From an uncultured Mailhella sp. (lineage in GTDB: Bacteria; Desulfobacterota; Desulfovibrionia; Desulfovibrionales; Desulfovibrionaceae), in NCBI GenBank assembly GCA_910577155.1, contig CAJTMS010000020.1, positions 13,047 to 23,059 of the forward strand: DNA of 10,013 nt, written 5' to 3'. Of this stretch, positions 6,135 through 10,013 are shown one piece after another; within the stretch, counting starts at the first letter, position 1; each line of letters starts with the position of its first letter. The notes below the pieces were generated by a model. It was not told the origin of the DNA and made no database searches. It saw nothing but the letters and a program-made list of their open reading frames with translations. The position numbers were made by a program, and so were the translations under genes.

Positions 6135-7043
6135 TTATGCCAGCGCCGTGCCCAATCCCAAGTAAGGAATATCGGATTTTCTTTGTTCGGGGATAAGCTC
6201 TTCAAAGCGCAAATATTGTTCTTTATGGGTATAAATTTCGCGTAAAAAGGCATTATTATGCTGATGCCCGGAGCAGCGCACTTCAAAGGCTCCCTGCAAA
6301 GGCGTGCCGAACATTGCCATATCCCCCACAAAATCCAAAATCTTATGGCGGACAAATTCTTTTTCCAGACGCAGTCCTTCGGGATTTAAAATTCCGTCTT
6401 CATCCACCACAATGGCATTTGCCAAAGAACCGCCCAAGGCAAGGTTTTTGCTGTGCAGATATTCCACTTCCTTTAAAAAGCCAAAGGTTCGGGCAGAAGC
6501 AATTTCATCAAAACTTTCCGGTGTGATTTCAAGGGCAAGACGCTGTACGCCTATGGCACTGTGGGGAAAATCAATGGTATAATCGACATAAAAGCCGTCA
6601 AAGGGGCGGGCATTGATGGTTTTTCCGTTTGCCTCAAAAAGGAAAGGACGGGCAATTTTGGCAACTTTGCGCAATGCATACAGGGAGCGTATGCCGGCTT
6701 TTTTAATCAAGTTGGTAATGGGCAGGGCAGAACCGTCCATAATGGGAATTTCGGTGCCGTAGACGTGGCATTCCACATTATCGATTCCCAAGGCGAAAAG
6801 GGCGGCAAGCAAATGTTCCACAGTGGAAACATGGGTTTTGTCATTGCCGAGTGTCGTGGCAAGTTCTGTTGCTGCCACCACAAAAGGGTTGGGTCTGATA
6901 ATGGAAACATCTTTTTTATTATGGATATGAAAACTAATGCCGGCATCTGCTTTTGCAGGCAGCAGCTTCATTTCCACATCTTTTCCGGAATGAAGTCCAA
7001 TGCCTGTATAGGTAATGGCGTGCATTAATGTTTGCTGCAGCAT
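6135..7043 (-). CDS. lpxC: UDP-3-O-acyl-N-acetylglucosamine deacetylase LpxC
   Basis: A 302-residue cytoplasmic zinc enzyme that removes the acetyl group from UDP-3-O-acyl-GlcNAc, the committed step of lipid A synthesis. The two-domain family features are all present: TGIGLHSG near the start, VSTVEHLLAAL with catalytic Glu76 and zinc ligand His77, VRHKILD with zinc ligands His233 and Asp237, and SGHQHNN with the acid/base His260. Length matches stand-alone LpxC (about 300), with no FabZ fusion. The start at 7043 is supported by AAGGA (7050-7054), six bases upstream. It is convergent with dus and divergent from an acyltransferase that may modify the same surface glycolipid. Its promoter must lie in 7044-7333 but was not resolved. 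Confidence 0.95.
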   Translation of the reverse strand: MLQQTLMHAITYTGIGLHSGKDVEMKLLPAKADAGISFHIHNKKDVSIIRPNPFVVAATELATTLGNDKTHVSTVEHLLAALFALGIDNVECHVYGTEIPIMDGSALPITNLIKKAGIRSLYALRKVAKIARPFLFEANGKTINARPFDGFYVDYTIDFPHSAIGVQRLALEITPESFDEIASARTFGFLKEVEYLHSKNLALGGSLANAIVVDEDGILNPEGLRLEKEFVRHKILDFVGDMAMFGTPLQGAFEVRCSGHQHNNAFLREIYTHKEQYLRFEELIPEQRKSDIPYLGLGTALA

Positions 7044-7166
7044 AGATAGTCCTTATTTCTTCCTTTATTCAAATACGTCTTTTCGTTTTATAACGGGCAT
7101 ATTCTTTTCAGTGTTACAAATCAGTTCCATAAATTGCAAATTTTATGCCAAAGAATATTTTTCCCT

Positions 7167-7194
7167 TTATCATTTTATTTCAAATAGTTATAAT
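7167..7194 (+). promoter_or_regulatory. Candidate sigma-70 promoter for the first acyltransferase
   Basis: A perfect -10 box TATAAT (7189-7194) lies 16 bases after TTATCA (7167-7172), four of six matches to the -35 consensus. Transcription would start near 7201, placing the 18-base direct repeats in the transcribed leader. In such AT-rich DNA a chance TATAAT is possible. Confidence 0.4.
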
Positions 7195-7214
7195 GTTTTT
7201 ATCTGCAAAATATC

Positions 7215-7271
7215 TGTGGCAATTTTAACACAATGACATTTTAACCGCAAAAGTGTGGCAAATTCAACACA
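7215..7271. repeat. Two 18-base direct repeats, putative regulator sites
   Basis: TGTGGCAATTTTAACACA (7215-7232) recurs as TGTGGCAAATTCAACACA (7254-7271), matching at 16 of 18 positions, 39 bases apart. Each copy has partial dyad symmetry with TGTG and CACA ends. ATTTTAAC, part of the first copy (7222-7229), is also repeated between them at 7238-7245. The end spacing (TGTG, ten bases, CACA) is two longer than a CRP/FNR-type site, so the regulator is not assigned. Confidence 0.45.
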
Positions 7272-7324
7272 GTACCGAAAAATACGTGTTTACTTTTCCT
7301 GAAAATTACTTTAATATTTTCCCC

Positions 7325-7329
7325 GAGGA
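7325..7329 (+). promoter_or_regulatory. Ribosome binding site deciding the acyltransferase start
   Basis: GAGGA lies four bases before the ATG at 7334. The resulting N-terminus, MQAKEYR, is the same as that of the downstream paralogue at 9439, which strongly favours this start over the in-frame ATG at 7253. Confidence 0.75.
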
Positions 7330-7333
7330 AATT

Positions 7334-9292
7334 ATGCAGGCAAAAGAATATAGACCGGATATTGACGTACTTCGGGCAATCGCCGTTTTGGCGGTGATTT
7401 TTTATCATGCCCATATCCCGTTTTTCAGCGGGGGATATGTCGGCGTCAGTATCTTTTTTGTGATTTCAGGCTATCTGATTACAGGGATTATCAAACGGAA
7501 ATTAGCAAACGGCACTTTCAGTTTTCTGGAATTTTACGAAAACCGTATTCGGAGGATTTTGCCTGCCCTTGTTGTTGTCATGGTCTTTTTTGCCTTTCTC
7601 TATTATTTTTTGAGCATGACGGAAATTTTGGATTTACAGCGTTCCATTCGCCGGGCAATTTTTGGGCTGGCAAACTTTTTCTTTTATGCCAATACGGATT
7701 ATTTTGACGCAAGAGCCGAAACCATGCCCCTTTTGCATACATGGTCGCTGGGGGTGGAAGAGCAGTTTTATTTTGTGATGCCTGCCCTGCTCTTTTATGT
7801 GACCCTCAAGGCAAAACAGCCCGTCAATGTCATTAAGCTTTTGTGGATAATCATTGGCTGCAGTTTTCTTTTTTCTGCCGTTTTTATTTTTTATAATCAA
7901 AAGTTCACCTTTTATATGCTCCCCGCTCGGGCATGGGAGCTTTTGCTCGGCAGCATGCTTGCCTATACCAACTGGACGCCCGCAAGCCAAAAAGGAAAAA
8001 GCCTGTGCATTTTGCTGGGGCTCGGCATCATGCTTGCCTCCATTACCTGTTATAAGACTGTGCTCTTCCCGGGATTTTGGGCTCTGCCTCCCTGTCTCGG
8101 GGCAGTTCTCTATATTGCCGGCGGAACCGATTATACCTTCAGCAACAAAAAAAATATCATCCATTTGCTGACGAATAATAAAATCCTTGTTTTTATCGGG
8201 GTTATTTCCTATTCCCTGTACTTATGGCACTGGCCCGTTTTTGTTTTTTATTCCACCTTTCCTTTTTATAAAGAAATCACCCCTCCCGCCGCAGCGGTGT
8301 TAATCGCCGTTATCTTTTTTATTTCTTATTTGTCATGGCGTTTTGTGGAAAGACCCGTCCGCCAAAAACCCTTTTTCAAAAACAGAAAAGTTGTCTGGAG
8401 CCTTGCCCTTTTGTGCATGACAAGTATCTTTTTCATGGCGACGTATATGCGGTACGGCAAACTTTATGACAACTACACCTATACCCGCGTTTTTTTCCGT
8501 GCTGTTCCGCAAACGGCGGCAGCTGAGGCAAAAACCCCCGTGGACTTTATTTTTATAGGGGACAGTCACTGCGGCGTCATGGAAGGCTTATTCCAAAAAC
8601 TGGCTGAAAAATACCGCTTAACGGGCATTATGAATACGCAGGTTATGAAAAATGCCGTCATGCAGTACACTGACCGCAAAAAAATACAGCAAAACACCGA
8701 GGAATGGAATAAGCTTACCGAAGATTACAAGACCTACCAAAGCAAAAATCTTTTCCTGTTCTTCCGTTATTCGCAGAAGCTGGACGGCAAAGACAGGTAT
8801 TATTCACAGGATGCAAGGCGTCCTCTGGTTTATTTGCCCGATAAGAACCTCACCCCTCTGCAGGGCTTTACACAAAGTATGCGGGATATGATTGAAGAGG
8901 CCCTGGCAAACGGCGTTGAGCACATCTATCTCCAGTCACCCGTGCCGGAAGCGCTGGACTATATCCCCAACAAGGCGGATATTCTGCACATGCTTTTTGA
9001 TTATACCCCCGAACAAATCAATGCTGCACTGGGAGAAAAAGAGACCGGCTATGAGGAACGCAACAAAAAGGTTTTTGAAGTCTTTGCAAAGCTCAAAAAT
9101 GACTATCCGCAAATAGAATTTATCGATATCAGACCCTGTCTTTTGAATACCGAAACAGCGCAGTATGCCGTCATGGACGAAAAAAATCTCTTTTATTATG
9201 ATGACGACCACCTGACTTTTGAAGGCTCCATGCAGTTCTATGACGTCTATGATAAAATTTTTGCCCGAATGGCAGAGGAAAAAGCCCGCTAA
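7334..9292 (+). CDS. OafA/YrhL-type membrane acyltransferase with C-terminal SGNH domain
   Basis: The 652-residue protein joins two domains. Residues about 8-340 are the acyltransferase-3 domain with many membrane segments: DIDVLRAIAVLAVIFYH (probable catalytic His25), GGYVGVSIFFVISGYLIT (33-50), FYENRIRRILPAL (67-79), LLHTWSLGVEEQFYF (133-147), LPARAWELLLGS (196-207), ISYSLYLWHWPVF (291-303) and WRFVERPVR (335-343). After a further membrane helix (about 353-370) comes a periplasmic SGNH hydrolase-like domain (about 400-652) with nucleophile motif GDSH (409-412, Ser411) and the C-terminal Asp/His pair in DDDH (Asp623, His626). Such proteins transfer acetyl or other acyl groups across the inner membrane onto O-antigen or other envelope glycans; the acceptor here is unknown. 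Placement beside lpxC fits a lipopolysaccharide role, by inference only. A paralogue follows. Confidence 0.88.
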   Translation: MQAKEYRPDIDVLRAIAVLAVIFYHAHIPFFSGGYVGVSIFFVISGYLITGIIKRKLANGTFSFLEFYENRIRRILPALVVVMVFFAFLYYFLSMTEILDLQRSIRRAIFGLANFFFYANTDYFDARAETMPLLHTWSLGVEEQFYFVMPALLFYVTLKAKQPVNVIKLLWIIIGCSFLFSAVFIFYNQKFTFYMLPARAWELLLGSMLAYTNWTPASQKGKSLCILLGLGIMLASITCYKTVLFPGFWALPPCLGAVLYIAGGTDYTFSNKKNIIHLLTNNKILVFIGVISYSLYLWHWPVFVFYSTFPFYKEITPPAAAVLIAVIFFISYLSWRFVERPVRQKPFFKNRKVVWSLALLCMTSIFFMATYMRYGKLYDNYTYTRVFFRAVPQTAAAEAKTPVDFIFIGDSHCGVMEGLFQKLAEKYRLTGIMNTQVMKNAVMQYTDRKKIQQNTEEWNKLTEDYKTYQSKNLFLFFRYSQKLDGKDRYYSQDARRPLVYLPDKNLTPLQGFTQSMRDMIEEALANGVEHIYLQSPVPEALDYIPNKADILHMLFDYTPEQINAALGEKETGYEERNKKVFEVFAKLKNDYPQIEFIDIRPCLLNTETAQYAVMDEKNLFYYDDDHLTFEGSMQFYDVYDKIFARMAEEKAR

Positions 9293-9304
9293 AACAAAGG
9301 ACGG

Positions 9305-9346
9305 AACTTCCTTTTTGAAAGGGGAGTTTTGCGGCATGCCCCTTTT
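9305..9346 (+). terminator. Weak candidate terminator with two alternative folds
   Basis: AAAGGGG (9318-9324) can pair either upstream, as part of an imperfect stem of 9305-9314 with 9318-9328, or downstream with CCCCTTT (9339-9345) across a 14-base loop ending in four T. The two folds exclude each other. The T-tract is short, so termination may be incomplete and the second acyltransferase may be partly read through. Confidence 0.35.
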
Positions 9347-9438
9347 ATCGTTTACTTTCAAGCTGAATTAAGGTACTCAAGGACAGGAAAACAGAACGCA
9401 GACGCAAGAGAATTTCTCAGTAAAATTTCGGAGTAAGA

Positions 9439-10013
9439 ATGCAGGCAAAAGAGTACAGAGCAGATATAGACGTGCTTCGTGCAATCGCTGTTTTGGCAGT
9501 AATTTTTTACCACAGCCATATCCCTTTTTTCAGCGGGGGCTATGTGGGCGTCAGTATTTTCTTTGTGATTTCAGGTTATTTGATTACGGGAATTATCAAA
9601 CGCAGGCTCGAAAATAACAGTTTCAGCTTTGTGGAGTTTTATGAAAACCGTGTCCGCCGTATTTTCCCCGCTCTTTTTTTCATGGTGTTTTGTCTGGTGC
9701 TCTTTGAATGGTTTACTTCCGTAAATATTCTTGAGCGGCGTGAGCTGTACAGCGCTGCAAAGCGTGTGCTTTTAACCGTTCCCAATATTTATTTTTACCT
9801 GCACACCAACTATTTTGCCCCTGCCGCTGAAACCATACCCCTTTTGCATACGTGGTCGCTGGGCGTGGAAGAACAGTTTTATTTTATTTTTCCGCTCTTA
9901 TTATGTATTTTTTATTCTTATCTCTTTCGGTTGAATAAGAGAAAAACGGTATATCTTTTGTCCTTTTTATTTGCATGCAGTTTTCTTTTTTCCGCCGTCT
10001 ATGTTTTTTATAA
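9439..10013 (+). CDS. Second OafA/YrhL-type acyltransferase, 3' end outside window
   Basis: An open frame with 191 codons visible continues past the right edge without a stop. The start at 9439 has GGAG (9430-9433) five bases before it. The visible part is the beginning of an acyltransferase-3 domain: RADIDVLRAIAVLAVIFYH with His25, GGYVGVSIFFVISGYLIT, FYENRVRRIFPAL and LLHTWSLGVEEQFYF (135-149). Residues 1-79 match the upstream paralogue at 70 of 79 positions, after which similarity is limited to the known motifs and CSFLFSAV (180-187). It lies 146 bases downstream of the first copy, in the same direction. Whether it also carries an SGNH domain cannot be seen. The many silent third-base differences indicate an old duplication rather than a recent copy or assembly error. 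Confidence 0.88.
   Translation, partial: MQAKEYRADIDVLRAIAVLAVIFYHSHIPFFSGGYVGVSIFFVISGYLITGIIKRRLENNSFSFVEFYENRVRRIFPALFFMVFCLVLFEWFTSVNILERRELYSAAKRVLLTVPNIYFYLHTNYFAPAAETIPLLHTWSLGVEEQFYFIFPLLLCIFYSYLFRLNKRKTVYLLSFLFACSFLFSAVYVFY

Larger units (their letters stand above)
7044..7333. other. Divergent lpxC / acyltransferase intergenic region
   Basis: AT-rich, with no gene seen. It must hold the lpxC promoter (minus strand), for which no convincing pair of hexamers was found, and the acyltransferase promoter (plus strand), for which 7167-7194 is a candidate. The right-hand part carries the repeated elements at 7215-7271. An in-frame ATG at 7253 exists for the acyltransferase but is not preferred. 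Confidence 0.5.

Noticed and set aside
7215..7232. CRP/FNR binding site
   Set aside because: The TGTG and CACA ends are ten bases apart rather than the eight expected for a CRP-type site, so the family cannot be assigned.
7253..7333. 27-residue N-terminal extension of the first acyltransferase
   Set aside because: It lacks a ribosome binding site, overlaps the direct repeat, and is absent from the paralogue, which begins at the equivalent of 7334.

Overview
The window looks like chromosomal DNA of a flagellated, Gram-negative bacterium of moderate to lowish GC. The combination of FliJ with a MotE-like partner, LpxC (lipid A synthesis), and GGGGG/CCCCC-armed intergenic repeats suggests a Desulfovibrionaceae-type member of the Desulfobacterota. 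That assignment rests on remembered family resemblance and was not tested by any search.

Layout from left to right. Positions 1-490 hold no gene but carry three inverted-repeat structures: a long imperfect hairpin (6-64), a folded repeat-like element (179-286) and a probable terminator (327-357). On the minus strand, fliJ (1925 to 1485) overlaps a MotE-like gene (1525 to 491) by 41 bases, a two-gene flagellar unit. After a gene-free divergent region, a strong-looking promoter at 2194-2222, with a palindrome between its -35 and -10 boxes, drives a polar amino acid ABC importer in the order permease, binding protein, permease (2306-4938). No ATPase gene is present. A tRNA-dihydrouridine synthase (5019-6050) follows in the same direction and ends at a bidirectional terminator (6070-6097), which it shares with convergent lpxC (7043 to 6135, minus).

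Divergent from lpxC are two tandem OafA-type membrane acyltransferases. The first (7334-9292) is complete, with an N-terminal acyltransferase-3 domain and a C-terminal SGNH domain. The second (from 9439) runs off the right edge. Their first 79 residues are about 89% identical and then diverge, which points to a tandem duplication. Next to lpxC, a role in acylating envelope glycans (for example O-antigen) is plausible but is inference. The first acyltransferase gene has an 18-base direct repeat in its leader that may be a regulatory site.

No insertion sequence, CRISPR array, tRNA or rRNA was seen. Nothing here clearly amounts to a new defence or mobile system. The most interesting points are the ATPase-less importer whose binding protein lacks the usual amino-group-binding aspartate, the diverging acyltransferase pair, and the regulatory repeats.
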